A program made the position numbers and the translations under genes. From Myxococcales bacterium (GTDB taxonomy: Bacteria; Myxococcota_A; Polyangia; Polyangiales; Polyangiaceae): DNA of 64,000 bases. Each line of letters starts with the position of its first letter. The first letter of the stretch is position 1. The DNA is taken from NCBI GenBank assembly GCA_025359105.1, contig JANYHK010000120.1, positions 87,811-151,810 of the forward strand. Direction: 5' to 3'. This document shows, piece by piece, positions 9,209-17,617 of this stretch. The notes beneath the pieces were generated by a model. That model searched no databases. It worked only from the letters and a program-made list of their open reading frames with translations, and was not told the origin of the DNA.

Positions 9209-10143
9209 CACCGCGCGCCCCAGCGCTGCTCGCCGACGCTCACCGTGACATTGGAGTTGCCGTTCGTCTGCTGACCGGGGCCCGGCGGCGCCTTGCTGCT
9301 CGACTTGAAGACGCCCGCGAGCGCGAGGCCCCCGACGATGGCGGCCGCGCCGAGGACCCCGCCGCCGATCGCGACCGGGAGCACCCAACCCTTGGAGCCG
9401 TCGGGGACCGCGACGCGCAGGGGTGCGGCGGCGTCGCCACGCGAGACGATGGGCAGTCCGCCCCTGTCGAAGCCTTGCAGGTAGTACTCGACGAGCGGCG
9501 GACTGACCGCCGACGACGGGATCGAGGCGCGCACGCGCAGCCCGTCGAGGTTCGCGTCGCCCTCGATGAACTTCCCCTTCGAGCCGGTGCGGTAATACAT
9601 GCGAACGACGGTGACGCGCTTCGCCGGGTCTTCGAGCGTGGCCGTCAGATCGAGCTGGGTGCTCGCTTCGACCTGCGACGGGGAGGCGTGCTTCATCGAG
9701 ACCGCCGGCGGAGCCGCCTCGCTCTCCTTCACGAGACCAGGGCGCCCCTCCTCTTCCCACTTGGTCCGGACCGTCGTGAAAAAATCGCGGAAACGCGGCG
9801 ACTCGGTCGGCGGGAGCGCGTACGAAGGCTCGATGGAGAGGAGGCCGCGCACGGCGCTCTCGGCCTCGTCCTTGCGGTTCAGCGTGATGTAGTTGAGCGC
9901 GAGCAGGCGGTAGATGTCGATCTTCTGGACCTTGTTGTTGCTCGGCCGCAGGAGCGCGGCGGACAACGTCTGGATCGACTCCTCGTACTGCTGATCCTCG
10001 AAGAGCTGTTGCCCGCGGGCCACCAGGTCTTGCTGCGGCCGTCCCTGCGCGAACGCGGGCGACGCCAGCGGGCCGAGCGGAACGAGCGCACCGTTCACGG
10101 CGGCGACGAGCGCGAGGGAGGAGAGGAGTCGCCATGCACGCAT
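9205..10143 (-). CDS. exported TPR-like envelope protein with C-terminal anchor
   Basis: 312 residues with a signal peptide (about 1-32, cleavage after AFA), a helical TPR-like section near 36-110 (LFEDQQYEESIQTLSAALL), a beta-rich middle part (about 140-235), and one membrane segment near 243-270, followed by a short polar tail. It is probably periplasmic and tethered to the inner membrane. This layout is common in myxobacterial proteins of unknown role. It heads the coupled set with prmA and rsmE, which are unrelated to envelope function, so co-transcription may only be a matter of expression level. Confidence 0.65.
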   Translation of the reverse strand: MRAWRLLSSLALVAAVNGALVPLGPLASPAFAQGRPQQDLVARGQQLFEDQQYEESIQTLSAALLRPSNNKVQKIDIYRLLALNYITLNRKDEAESAVRGLLSIEPSYALPPTESPRFRDFFTTVRTKWEEEGRPGLVKESEAAPPAVSMKHASPSQVEASTQLDLTATLEDPAKRVTVVRMYYRTGSKGKFIEGDANLDGLRVRASIPSSAVSPPLVEYYLQGFDRGGLPIVSRGDAAAPLRVAVPDGSKGWVLPVAIGGGVLGAAAIVGGLALAGVFKSSSKAPPGPGQQTNGNSNVTVSVGEQRWGARW

Positions 10144-10402
10144 GGCGCGGACTATAGCCGAGCAGGAGGGTGTCGGAAAATCGACGTCGAACGTCTTGGC
10201 GCGACGTGTCGATCACGGAGCGGCCGCGGGACGAAAGCGGCGAGGCCGCAGCCCTGCGCGTCGCCGAAACGCGAGGAACGCCACGACGTTGCGACCCTTT
10301 CGGGAGCGCCGAAGATCGCGCCGGGCTCGCCGGTTCGTCCCGTTGCCACTGCTCTCCGGGAACGATAGGTCGGGTCGTCGTCGTCAATTTGTGGGTACCC
10401 TG

Positions 10403-10804
10403 TCAGTCCCCAACGACGAGCGCGAGCTCTTGCCCCGACTCTTCGACGTCGAGCGGGAAGAGGCGCTGACCGAAGCAGGGCCCGAGGACGCACAGGCCGT
10501 CGGCCCTCCGGTACAAGGCGCCGTGCGAGTGGCACAACAGGTGGACGCCGTCGTCGGCCATCGGGGCTGCGCGCACGCCAGAGGCGAGACGAAGGACGTC
10601 GCTCGTGTCGAGGGGGACCGGGTTGTGCTGGCACCGATTCGCGTACGCGACGCAGCGCCCTCCGCTCATGCCGACGAACGCGCTTACGGCGCGCAGCCCG
10701 TCCGGCAACCGGACGGAATCGCCCAGCTCGACGCGCACGAAGCGCCCGGCGCGGACCTCACGAGTTTCTTCCTGCGACAGCACCACGCGACGGCGTGCGC
10801 TCAT
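10403..10804 (-). CDS. Rieske [2Fe-2S] domain protein
   Basis: 133 residues forming a single Rieske domain. The cluster ligands are visible as CQH (in RCQHNPVPLD) and, about 35 residues later, CHSH (in HLLCHSHGALY), followed by GLCVLGPC. The CxH...CxxH arrangement holds a [2Fe-2S] centre with two His ligands. Stand-alone Rieske ferredoxins of this size resemble NirD or dioxygenase ferredoxins and pass electrons to a partner oxidoreductase, but no such partner is nearby. The ATG at 10804 overlaps the stop of the phosphatase gene, so the two are translationally coupled. Confidence 0.82.
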   Translation of the reverse strand: MSARRRVVLSQEETREVRAGRFVRVELGDSVRLPDGLRAVSAFVGMSGGRCVAYANRCQHNPVPLDTSDVLRLASGVRAAPMADDGVHLLCHSHGALYRRADGLCVLGPCFGQRLFPLDVEESGQELALVVGD

Positions 10805-11529
10805 GCAACGCGCTTCTTGACCCGGCCGACGTGGGGCTCGTAGTAGATGCGCGCCGCCGGCTGGGAGACGAGGAGAAGCCGCCGCGCCTCGATCGTCCGC
10901 GGCACGCGCTGCCCTTCGCGCAGCACCAGCGCCGTGAGTCGACCCCCGTAGACGCACCCCGTATCGAGCCCCGTGGCCCACTTGTGGAGCTGCAGGCCCT
11001 GCGTCGCGTTGTGCCCGAAGACGACGTGAACGGGGCCACCGTACCGCGCGCCCCACAGCACCGGCGGCCCGTGCGACGTCTTCACCGTTCGCACGTTGAG
11101 CAGGACGCTCGGCATCTGGTGCTCGATGGCGACGTTGGGCAAGAGTCCCGCATGGACGACGCGGAGGCCGTGCTCGGGAAGATCGAAATAGAGCGGCGAA
11201 GTCTCGAGCAGCGTCCAGTCGACCGGCCGCAGCGTCCGGGCCACGGTGCGGTGGATGCGACCGAGCGGTTCCTTCGCAATCGCCTTGCCTCGCATCCACG
11301 CGTCGCGCGCGGCGCGCCACGCGATGAGCTTCTCCTCGTGGTTGCCGCGCACGATGACGGCGCCCGTGCGCCGCGCGACGTCGAGCACGCCGCGCGAGTC
11401 GGGGCCTCGCGCGATCAGGTCGCCGACGAAGACGAGGCGGTCGCCCGAAGCGAAACCGATCCTATCGAGGAGCCTGTCCAGCTCGACTCGGCACCCGTGC
11501 ACGTCTCCGACGATGACGGTACGACCCAT
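10801..11529 (-). CDS. metallophosphatase of the PPP (Ser/Thr phosphatase / ApaH-like) family
   Basis: 242 residues. The metal and phosphate ligands of the PPP family appear in order: GDVHG (residues 8-12), GDLIARGPDS, RGNHE, then HAG and GHN. This is the calcineurin-like fold with two metal ions, and the short length resembles bacterial PrpA/PrpE or ApaH-like enzymes that act on phosphoproteins or dinucleoside tetraphosphates. Which substrate is used cannot be told. It is coupled by a 4-base overlap to the Rieske gene. The region encodes several Ser/Thr kinases elsewhere, so a protein-phosphatase role is reasonable. Confidence 0.85.
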   Translation of the reverse strand: MGRTVIVGDVHGCRVELDRLLDRIGFASGDRLVFVGDLIARGPDSRGVLDVARRTGAVIVRGNHEEKLIAWRAARDAWMRGKAIAKEPLGRIHRTVARTLRPVDWTLLETSPLYFDLPEHGLRVVHAGLLPNVAIEHQMPSVLLNVRTVKTSHGPPVLWGARYGGPVHVVFGHNATQGLQLHKWATGLDTGCVYGGRLTALVLREGQRVPRTIEARRLLLVSQPAARIYYEPHVGRVKKRVA

Positions 11530-11593
11530 TTCGTCTACTGAACAATGGACCAGGATCCCGAGGTCGACAAGCGGAAAATCGCGGCGGATCGGG

Positions 11594-12856
11594 TCAGTCC
11601 AGCTTCGCGCGCTTGGGGATGACGATGATGCCGGCGCTCGTCACCTCGAAGCGGGCCTGGTCGCGCTCCCGGTCGAACCCGATCTCGGCGCCGGGCGGGA
11701 TCTCGACGTCCTTGTCCACGATGCACCGCCGCAGGCGCGCGTGGCGGCCGATCCGGACGCGCTCGAAGAGCACGCTCTCCTCGACCTCGCTGAACGAATT
11801 GATGCGGCAGCCGACCGACAGAACGCTCCTGTGGATGCGCCCTCCCGAGATGATGCACCCGTGGCTGACGAGCGAATCGGTCGCGATACCCACGCGCGCG
11901 TGAGCCTCGTCGCGGAAGACGAACTTCGCCGGCGGGTCGTGGGTCACTCCCGTCCGGATCGGCCACCGGGTGTTGTAGAGGTTGAAGCTCGGCTGGATCT
12001 CGATGAGATCCATCTGCGCCTGCCAGTAGGCCTCGAGCGTCCCGACGTCGCGCCAGTAACCGCGCTCCACGACGTCCTCCCCCGGGACGTCGTTCTTCGC
12101 GAAGTCGTAGACCATGACCTTCTTCCCCGCCGCGACCATGCGCGGCAGGATGTCGTGACCGAAGTCGTGCTTGCTCTCCTCGAGGGGCGCGTCGAAGTTC
12201 AGCTCGCGCATGAGCGCTTCGGTGTCGAAGACGTAGTTGCCCATCGAAGCGAGGCACATGTCCGGGTTGCCGGGCATGGGTGGCGGATTTTCCACCTTCT
12301 CGTGGAAGGCGACGACCTGCCCCTTGTCGTCGATCTCGACGACGCCGAAGTCTTGGGCCTCGCCGCGCGGCATCGGAATACAGGCGATGGTCGCTTCGGC
12401 GTCCTCGTGGATGTGCCAGCTGATCATCTGGCGGACGTCCATCTTGTAGATGTGGTCTCCCCCGAAGATCGCGACGTAGTCGGGCTTCTCGTCCTCGATG
12501 ACGTGCTGGCACTGGAACACGGCGTCGGCCGAGCCGCGGTACCACTGCTTGCCCGTGCGCTGCTGCGCCGGGATCGTCTCGATGAACTGATCGAGGATCG
12601 GGGACAGGCGCCACACCCGTGCGATGTGCTCTTCCAGGCTCGCGCTCTTGTACTGCGTGAGCACCTTGATCCGCGCGAGGCCGGAGTTCACGAAATTCGA
12701 GAGCACGATGTCGATGATGCGGTAGCGCCCACCGAAGGGAACCGCGGGCTTCGCCCGATCGAGGGTCAGAGGATGCAGACGCTTGCCCTCGCCACCGGCG
12801 AGGATCATCACGAGCACCTGGCTCGGATCGAAGTCGGGCAAAATCGGAGGCCGCAT
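11594..12856 (-). CDS. glgC: glucose-1-phosphate adenylyltransferase
   Basis: 420 residues from an ATG at 12856, matching the usual GlgC length; the frame stays open about 30 codons further upstream, but that extension lacks family character. It makes ADP-glucose from ATP and glucose-1-phosphate, the committed step of bacterial glycogen synthesis. The nucleotide-binding motif GGEGKRLHPLTLDRAKPAVPFG is near residues 20-40, FGGDHIYKMD holds the catalytic Asp, and a left-handed beta-helix with hexapeptide-like repeats fills the C-terminal third. No other glycogen gene is in the window. It is divergent from the MocA-like gene. Confidence 0.92.
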   Translation of the reverse strand: MRPPILPDFDPSQVLVMILAGGEGKRLHPLTLDRAKPAVPFGGRYRIIDIVLSNFVNSGLARIKVLTQYKSASLEEHIARVWRLSPILDQFIETIPAQQRTGKQWYRGSADAVFQCQHVIEDEKPDYVAIFGGDHIYKMDVRQMISWHIHEDAEATIACIPMPRGEAQDFGVVEIDDKGQVVAFHEKVENPPPMPGNPDMCLASMGNYVFDTEALMRELNFDAPLEESKHDFGHDILPRMVAAGKKVMVYDFAKNDVPGEDVVERGYWRDVGTLEAYWQAQMDLIEIQPSFNLYNTRWPIRTGVTHDPPAKFVFRDEAHARVGIATDSLVSHGCIISGGRIHRSVLSVGCRINSFSEVEESVLFERVRIGRHARLRRCIVDKDVEIPPGAEIGFDRERDQARFEVTSAGIIVIPKRAKLD

Positions 12857-12973
12857 CGCGGGCAGAATACGCGCGGTGGCTCGGGATGTGTAGGTAAGCC
12901 GTTCTGCGGCCGGAAAGACGTGCACGACGCCAACACGCCTCAGCAACGTCCCGATGTCGTATACTTCCTGTCA

Positions 12974-13570
12974 GTGAGCACGAAGGTCGCGATCATCCTG
13001 GCTGCAGGTCTCGGTGAACGAATGGGGGGCAGCAAGGCGCTGCTCCGGATTGACGGGCAAGCGCTCGCCGCGCTCCACGTGGCGCGCGCGCTCGAAGCGG
13101 GCTGCGATCGGGCGGTCGTCGTGGCGAGACCAGGCCCCGCGGCGCGCCTCGGCCAGATCCCGCGCGCGACGATCCTCGTGGCCGAGACCGCCGGGCAGGC
13201 CGAGTCGCTGCAGGTCGCGGCGCGCAAGGTCGGCATGCGCGGCGACGTGCGGGTCCTCGTCACCCCGGTCGACTGCCCGCCGGCTTCCGTCGCGACGCTC
13301 CACGCCCTCTTCGCGGCGCTCGACAACGGCGCGAGCGTGGCGACGCCGCACCGCGCGGGCAAAGGAGGCCACCCGGTCGCGTGCACGTCGGGCGTGCTCG
13401 CCCCGTATTCTTCGAAGGATCCTGCCCCTCCGCCGCCCCTGCGCGACGTCCTCGCCAAGCACGAGACCACCCGGACGCGCATCGAGGTGGACGATCCGCG
13501 CGTGGGCATAGCCCTCGATACCCCCGACGACGTCGTCTCCTTCACGGGGAAGCCGCCCTCGTTCCTCTGA
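12974..13570 (+). CDS. mocA: MocA-like molybdenum cofactor cytidylyltransferase
   Basis: 198 residues from a GTG at 12974; the open frame extends far upstream but without homology. The N-terminus IILAAGLGERMGGSKALLRIDG is the nucleotide-binding signature of the MobA/MocA group, and PVDCPP contains the metal-binding Asp. MocA adds CMP to molybdopterin to make the MCD cofactor used by xanthine-dehydrogenase-type enzymes. The xanthine dehydrogenase genes follow within 400 bases on the same strand, which favours MocA over MobA or a nucleotide-sugar enzyme. Confidence 0.75.
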   Translation: MSTKVAIILAAGLGERMGGSKALLRIDGQALAALHVARALEAGCDRAVVVARPGPAARLGQIPRATILVAETAGQAESLQVAARKVGMRGDVRVLVTPVDCPPASVATLHALFAALDNGASVATPHRAGKGGHPVACTSGVLAPYSSKDPAPPPPLRDVLAKHETTRTRIEVDDPRVGIALDTPDDVVSFTGKPPSFL

Positions 13571-13583
13571 GGGCGCGAGCCTG

Positions 13584-13892
13584 ATGGCGATCTGGCACCT
13601 GTACCTCGCGCGGTGCGCGGACGGCTCACTCTACTGCGGCATCGCCCGTGACGTTTCCGCCCGCGTGGCGGCGCACGACGCGGGCCGCGGGGCACGCTAC
13701 ACGCGCGGTCGCGGACCGCTCGTGCTGCTCCTCACGCGTCGATGCCGCGACCGTAGCCAGGCCTTGCGCCTCGAGCTCCTCGTCAAGGCCCTCCCGCGCG
13801 CGGACAAGCTCGCCGCTGCAGCCCGACCGCGCCGGCTCGATCCGCTGGCGAGGGCGGCGCTTTATCCAAAAATGCCGACAAAAACGCGGTAA
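13584..13892 (+). CDS. GIY-YIG domain protein (YhbQ/UPF0213-like)
   Basis: 102 residues forming one GIY-YIG nuclease-type domain. The first strand pair reads WHLYLARCADGSLYCGIARD, with LY and YCGI in the GIY/YIG positions, followed by RVAAHDAGRGARYTRGRGP holding the conserved Arg and a Tyr. The acidic residue expected near the C-terminal helix appears as LELLVK. UPF0213 members are small stand-alone domains of uncertain role, possibly DNA repair. It sits between mocA and the xanthine dehydrogenase genes with short gaps, so it is probably carried in that transcript without a pathway role. Confidence 0.75.
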   Translation: MAIWHLYLARCADGSLYCGIARDVSARVAAHDAGRGARYTRGRGPLVLLLTRRCRDRSQALRLELLVKALPRADKLAAAARPRRLDPLARAALYPKMPTKTR

Positions 13893-13922
13893 CGTCGCCC
13901 GCTGAACCGGGACGGGGTTCCA

Positions 13923-13930
13923 GGAGGAGG
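13923..13930 (+). promoter_or_regulatory. Shine-Dalgarno site of the xanthine dehydrogenase operon
   Basis: GGAGGAGG lies 5 bases before the GTG at 13936. It is one of the strongest ribosome binding sites in the window and settles the GTG start. The next five genes rely on ATGA overlaps, so this site probably sets translation for the whole set. Confidence 0.75.
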
Positions 13931-13935
13931 CGACC

Positions 13936-16212
13936 GTGACGAGCAGGGTGGACAGGACCGTCGGCAAGAACGTCTCGCGGGTCGACGGCCACGCCAAGGT
14001 GACCGGCCAGGCCGTCTACGTCGACGATCTCACGACGCCAGGCGCGCTCTTCGGCGGCACGGTTCGAAGCGCCGTCGCCCGCGGGACGCTGCGCGGGATC
14101 CGCAAGGATCCGTCGTTCGACTGGACGGGCATCACCGTCGTCACCGCCGCCGACATCCCTGGCGACAACGTCGTCGCCCTCATCGAGGACGACCAGCCGC
14201 TCCTCGCGAAGGACGCCATTCGCCACGTCTACGAGCCCGTCGCCCTCGTCGCCTGCGACGATCCGGTGCGCCTGCAGCAGGCCATCGCCGCGATCACCCT
14301 CGACGTCGAGCCCCTCCCGCCCGTGCTGTCGATCGAGGACGCCGAGGCCAAAAAGCAGATCATCTACGGCAAGGACAACGTCCAGAAGCGCTACGTCATC
14401 GAGCACGAGCTCGGCGGCAAGACGATCGACGAGCTCATCCTCGCGTGCGACGTCGTCGTGACCGGGCGCTACGCGGTGCACCACCAGGAGCAGATGTACA
14501 TCGAGCCGCAAGGCATGGTGGCGCACTGGCAGGAGGCGGGGGAGGGTGCCGAGGCAGGCGTGGGGGATGGCGTTCACGTCACGGGCTCGCTCCAGTGCCC
14601 CTTCTACGTTCACAAGGCCATGAAGCGCGCGTTCGCGCTCGAGGGCGATCGCGTGCACATCGGGCAGGCGGTGACCGGCGGTGGCTTCGGCGGCAAGGAG
14701 GAGTACCCGAGCATCCTCGCGGCCCACGCGGCGCTCCTCTCCAAGGTCGCTGGCAAGCCCGTGCGCATGATCTACGGCCGGAAAGAGGACATCGAGGCCA
14801 CGACCAAGCGCCACCCCGCCCGGATCGAGATCACGACGGGGTGCACCAAGGCCGGCGAGCTCGTCGCGCTCAAGGTCGAGTGCGCGATGGACGGCGGCGC
14901 GTACGTGACGCTCACGCCGGTGGTGCTCTCGCGCGGCATCCTCCACGCCGCGGGGGCCTACAAGTGGAAGCACGCGCGCATCCACGGGTGGGCCGTCGCC
15001 ACCAACACGCCGCCGAACGGCGCCTTCCGCGGCTTCGGCGCCCCGCAGACGATCTGGGCGATCGAGCGGCACATGGACCGCATCGCCGAGAAGCTCGGCA
15101 AAGACCCCCTCACACTGCGGCAGCAGAACCTCCTGGCGATCGGCGCCGTCACGGTGACCGGACAGACGCTGACCCAGAGCGTCGGCGTCGTCGAGTGCAT
15201 CGAGAAGGCGGTCAAGTCGAGCGACTACTTCGCCAAGCGCGCGGCGTACGCCAAGCCTTCCCCCGCCGCGGGCTCTCGCACCCGCACGCGGCGCGGCATT
15301 GGCGCGGCGGTCTTCATGCACGGCGCCGGCTTCACCGGCAGCGGCGAGCGCCGCCTCAAGGGCAAGGTGCAGGTCGATCTCGAGCCGGGCGGCCGCCTCC
15401 GCGTTCGCAGCGCCTCGACGGACATCGGCCAGGGCACCGAGACGATCTTCCGCCAGATCGCCGCCGACGCCGCCGAGCTGCCGTTCGACACGATCGAGAT
15501 CGAGACGCCGAACACCTCGAACGTCCCCGACAGCGGGCCCACCGTCGCGTCGCGCACGGTCATGGTCGTAGGCTCGATCGTCGGCAAGGGCGCGAAGATG
15601 ATCGCCGATCGCGTTCGCGCGAGCGGAACAGGCGATTTCGCGACGCTCGCCGACGCGCTGCTCGCGCGGGAGAAGAAGGTGAGCACGCTCGTCGAGTACG
15701 AGCCGCCGGTGGCCGTCCAGTGGAACGACGACACGTACCGCGGCGACGCGTACCCCTGCTACGCGTGGGCCTGCGACATCGCCGAGGTCGAGGTCGATCT
15801 CGACACATTCGAGACCAAGGTGATCGGCTTCTGGGCGGCGCAGGACATCGGCAAGGCCATCCACCCCATCATGTGCGCCGGCCAGGTGGAAGGCGGTACG
15901 CTGCAAGCCATCGGCTGGGCCCTCTACGAGAACCTCGTCATGAAGGACGGCCACATCCTGAACGCCCGCATGACCAACTACGTCATCCCGACGAGCAAGG
16001 ACGCGCCGCCCTTCACGACGTTCCTCGTCGAGCACCCGTTCTCCGGCGGCCCCAGCGGCGCCAAGGGGGTCGGCGAGCTCCCGATGGACGGCGGCGCCCC
16101 CGCCATCGCGGCCGCCGTCGAGCAAGCCATCGGTGCACTATGCAACGATCTGCCGCTCCTGCCGGAGGACCTCTTCCGCGCCAAGAGCAAAAGTCAGGTG
16201 GCCCGCTCATGA
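13936..16212 (+). CDS. xdhA: xanthine dehydrogenase, molybdopterin-binding subunit
   Basis: 758 residues from a GTG with a strong ribosome binding site. Large catalytic subunit of a molybdenum hydroxylase that oxidises hypoxanthine/xanthine to urate. Visible family marks: the N-terminal DGHAKVTGQAVYVDD, the cofactor loop QAVTGGGFGGKEEYPS, TNTPPNGAFRGFGAPQ with the substrate-contacting Arg, and GAKGVGELPM near the C-terminus with catalytic Glu at about residue 714. No FAD or Fe-S domain is fused; those are separate downstream genes, as in XdhABC or PucCDE systems. The symbol follows the E. coli subunit convention. Xanthine as substrate is inferred from the allantoin-pathway neighbours. Confidence 0.9.
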   Translation: MTSRVDRTVGKNVSRVDGHAKVTGQAVYVDDLTTPGALFGGTVRSAVARGTLRGIRKDPSFDWTGITVVTAADIPGDNVVALIEDDQPLLAKDAIRHVYEPVALVACDDPVRLQQAIAAITLDVEPLPPVLSIEDAEAKKQIIYGKDNVQKRYVIEHELGGKTIDELILACDVVVTGRYAVHHQEQMYIEPQGMVAHWQEAGEGAEAGVGDGVHVTGSLQCPFYVHKAMKRAFALEGDRVHIGQAVTGGGFGGKEEYPSILAAHAALLSKVAGKPVRMIYGRKEDIEATTKRHPARIEITTGCTKAGELVALKVECAMDGGAYVTLTPVVLSRGILHAAGAYKWKHARIHGWAVATNTPPNGAFRGFGAPQTIWAIERHMDRIAEKLGKDPLTLRQQNLLAIGAVTVTGQTLTQSVGVVECIEKAVKSSDYFAKRAAYAKPSPAAGSRTRTRRGIGAAVFMHGAGFTGSGERRLKGKVQVDLEPGGRLRVRSASTDIGQGTETIFRQIAADAAELPFDTIEIETPNTSNVPDSGPTVASRTVMVVGSIVGKGAKMIADRVRASGTGDFATLADALLAREKKVSTLVEYEPPVAVQWNDDTYRGDAYPCYAWACDIAEVEVDLDTFETKVIGFWAAQDIGKAIHPIMCAGQVEGGTLQAIGWALYENLVMKDGHILNARMTNYVIPTSKDAPPFTTFLVEHPFSGGPSGAKGVGELPMDGGAPAIAAAVEQAIGALCNDLPLLPEDLFRAKSKSQVARS

Positions 16213-16721
16213 TCCGCTTCAAGGTCAACGGAACGGTCCGCGAGACGGACGCTCCCCCCATGGCGCGGCTGCTCGACGTGCTGCGCGTCCCCCTCGGCCT
16301 CACCGGCACGAAGGAAGGCTGCGGCGAGGGTGAGTGCGGCGCGTGCTCCGTCATGCTCGACGGCGTCCCGGTCAACTCCTGCCTCGTCGCCGTCGGGCAG
16401 TGCGAAGGGCGCGAGGTCGTGACCGTCGAGGGCCTCGCCCACGGCGCCGAGCTCACCCCACTGCAGCGCGCGTTCATCGAGGACGGCGGCGCGCAGTGCG
16501 GCATCTGCACGCCCGGAATGCTCGTCGCCGCCGAGGCGCTCCTCCGCCGGAACACGAGCCCCACCGACGACGACGTCCGCGACGCCATCGCCGGCAACCT
16601 GTGCCGCTGCACAGGCTACCAGCGCATCGTCGACTCGATCCAGGCCGCTGCCGCCGCCGTTCGCGCCAAGACGAGCAAGGCAAGCAAGGCAAGCAAGGCA
16701 GGCGGGGAGACCGGAGCATGA
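16209..16721 (+). CDS. xdhC: xanthine dehydrogenase, [2Fe-2S] subunit
   Basis: 170 residues carrying two [2Fe-2S] centres that pass electrons from the Mo site to FAD. The plant-ferredoxin-type cluster is bound by CGEGECGACSVMLDG plus a later Cys in VNSC. The second cluster is bound by CGICTPG and CRCTGY in the helical domain. The tail (about 150-170) is a Lys/Ala/Ser repeat of the type TSKASKASKA. The ATG at 16209 overlaps the stop of the Mo subunit, and the stop overlaps the FAD subunit start. The symbol follows E. coli usage, where XdhC is the Fe-S subunit. Confidence 0.92.
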   Translation: MIRFKVNGTVRETDAPPMARLLDVLRVPLGLTGTKEGCGEGECGACSVMLDGVPVNSCLVAVGQCEGREVVTVEGLAHGAELTPLQRAFIEDGGAQCGICTPGMLVAAEALLRRNTSPTDDDVRDAIAGNLCRCTGYQRIVDSIQAAAAAVRAKTSKASKASKAGGETGA

Positions 16722-17617
16722 GCGCGCACGCTCCCGCCGGGCTGGCGCGCACCGAGATGGTGTGCCCCAAGACGATCGCCGAGGCCTGCGCGGTGCTCGC
16801 GCAGGCCCACCGTGACAAGCGCGCGGCCTCGCTGCTCGCGGGCGGCACCGACGTCATCGTCGACAGGCACCTCATGCCGATCGAGAAAGCCCGCCCGCTC
16901 GACCTCGTCGTCGACCTCACCGGTGTGGACGAGCTCACCGCGATCTCCGAGCGCGACGTCGCCGGCGAGAGGCACCTCGTCTTCGGCGGCGGCGTCACCT
17001 ACTGGCAGCTGCGCACCGATCGCCGCGTCCTCGCGGCGATCCCGATGCTCGACGCCATGGCGAAGGACGTCGGCGCCGTGCAGATCCAGACGCGCGGCAC
17101 GCTCGCTGGCAACATCGCGACGGCGTCCCCGGCGGCCGACGGCGTGCCCGCGCTCATGGCGCTCGACGGCGTGGTGAAGCTCGTCTCGGAGGGCGGCGCC
17201 CGCACGGTGCCGCTCGACCAGTTCTTCCTCGCCTACCGGAAGACCGTTCTCGCGGCCGGCGAGCTCATCGCCGAGATCGACGTACGCGTCCCCTTGCCCG
17301 GCGCGCGTGTCACGTGGCGAAAGGTCGGCACGCGCCTCGCTCAGGCGATCAGCAAGGTCGCCCTCGCCGGCGTGATCGAGGAAGAGCGCGGGACGATCAC
17401 GCGCGCGCGCTTCGGCGTGGCGTCGGTCGCCGCCGTCACCCATCCGCTCGGCGGCGTGCGCGCGCTCGCAGAGGGCAAGACGTTCAAGGCCCTCGACCGC
17501 GCCACCGTGGATGCCGCGATCGATCTGGAAATCAAGCCGATCGACGACGTCCGTAGTACCGGCGCCTACCGGCTCCACGTCGCCAAGGCGCTGGTGTGGC
17601 GGGCGCTCGCCCCATGA
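16718..17617 (+). CDS. xdhB: xanthine dehydrogenase, FAD-binding subunit
   Basis: 299 residues of the CO-dehydrogenase-flavoprotein/FAD type. FAD is bound by LLAGGTDVIVDRHL near the start and by TRGTLAGNIATASPAADGVPALMALD in the middle; a C-terminal cap domain follows. It accepts electrons from the Fe-S subunit and passes them to NAD+ or another acceptor. Both ends overlap neighbours as ATGA. Subunit order Mo, Fe-S, FAD differs from E. coli xdhABC (Mo, FAD, Fe-S) but is seen in other bacteria. Confidence 0.9.
   Translation: MSAHAPAGLARTEMVCPKTIAEACAVLAQAHRDKRAASLLAGGTDVIVDRHLMPIEKARPLDLVVDLTGVDELTAISERDVAGERHLVFGGGVTYWQLRTDRRVLAAIPMLDAMAKDVGAVQIQTRGTLAGNIATASPAADGVPALMALDGVVKLVSEGGARTVPLDQFFLAYRKTVLAAGELIAEIDVRVPLPGARVTWRKVGTRLAQAISKVALAGVIEEERGTITRARFGVASVAAVTHPLGGVRALAEGKTFKALDRATVDAAIDLEIKPIDDVRSTGAYRLHVAKALVWRALAP

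Noticed and set aside
10144..10402. Possible small genes between the TPR-like and Rieske genes
   Set aside because: Open frames there are short, Arg/Ser-rich and lack ribosome binding sites or motifs.
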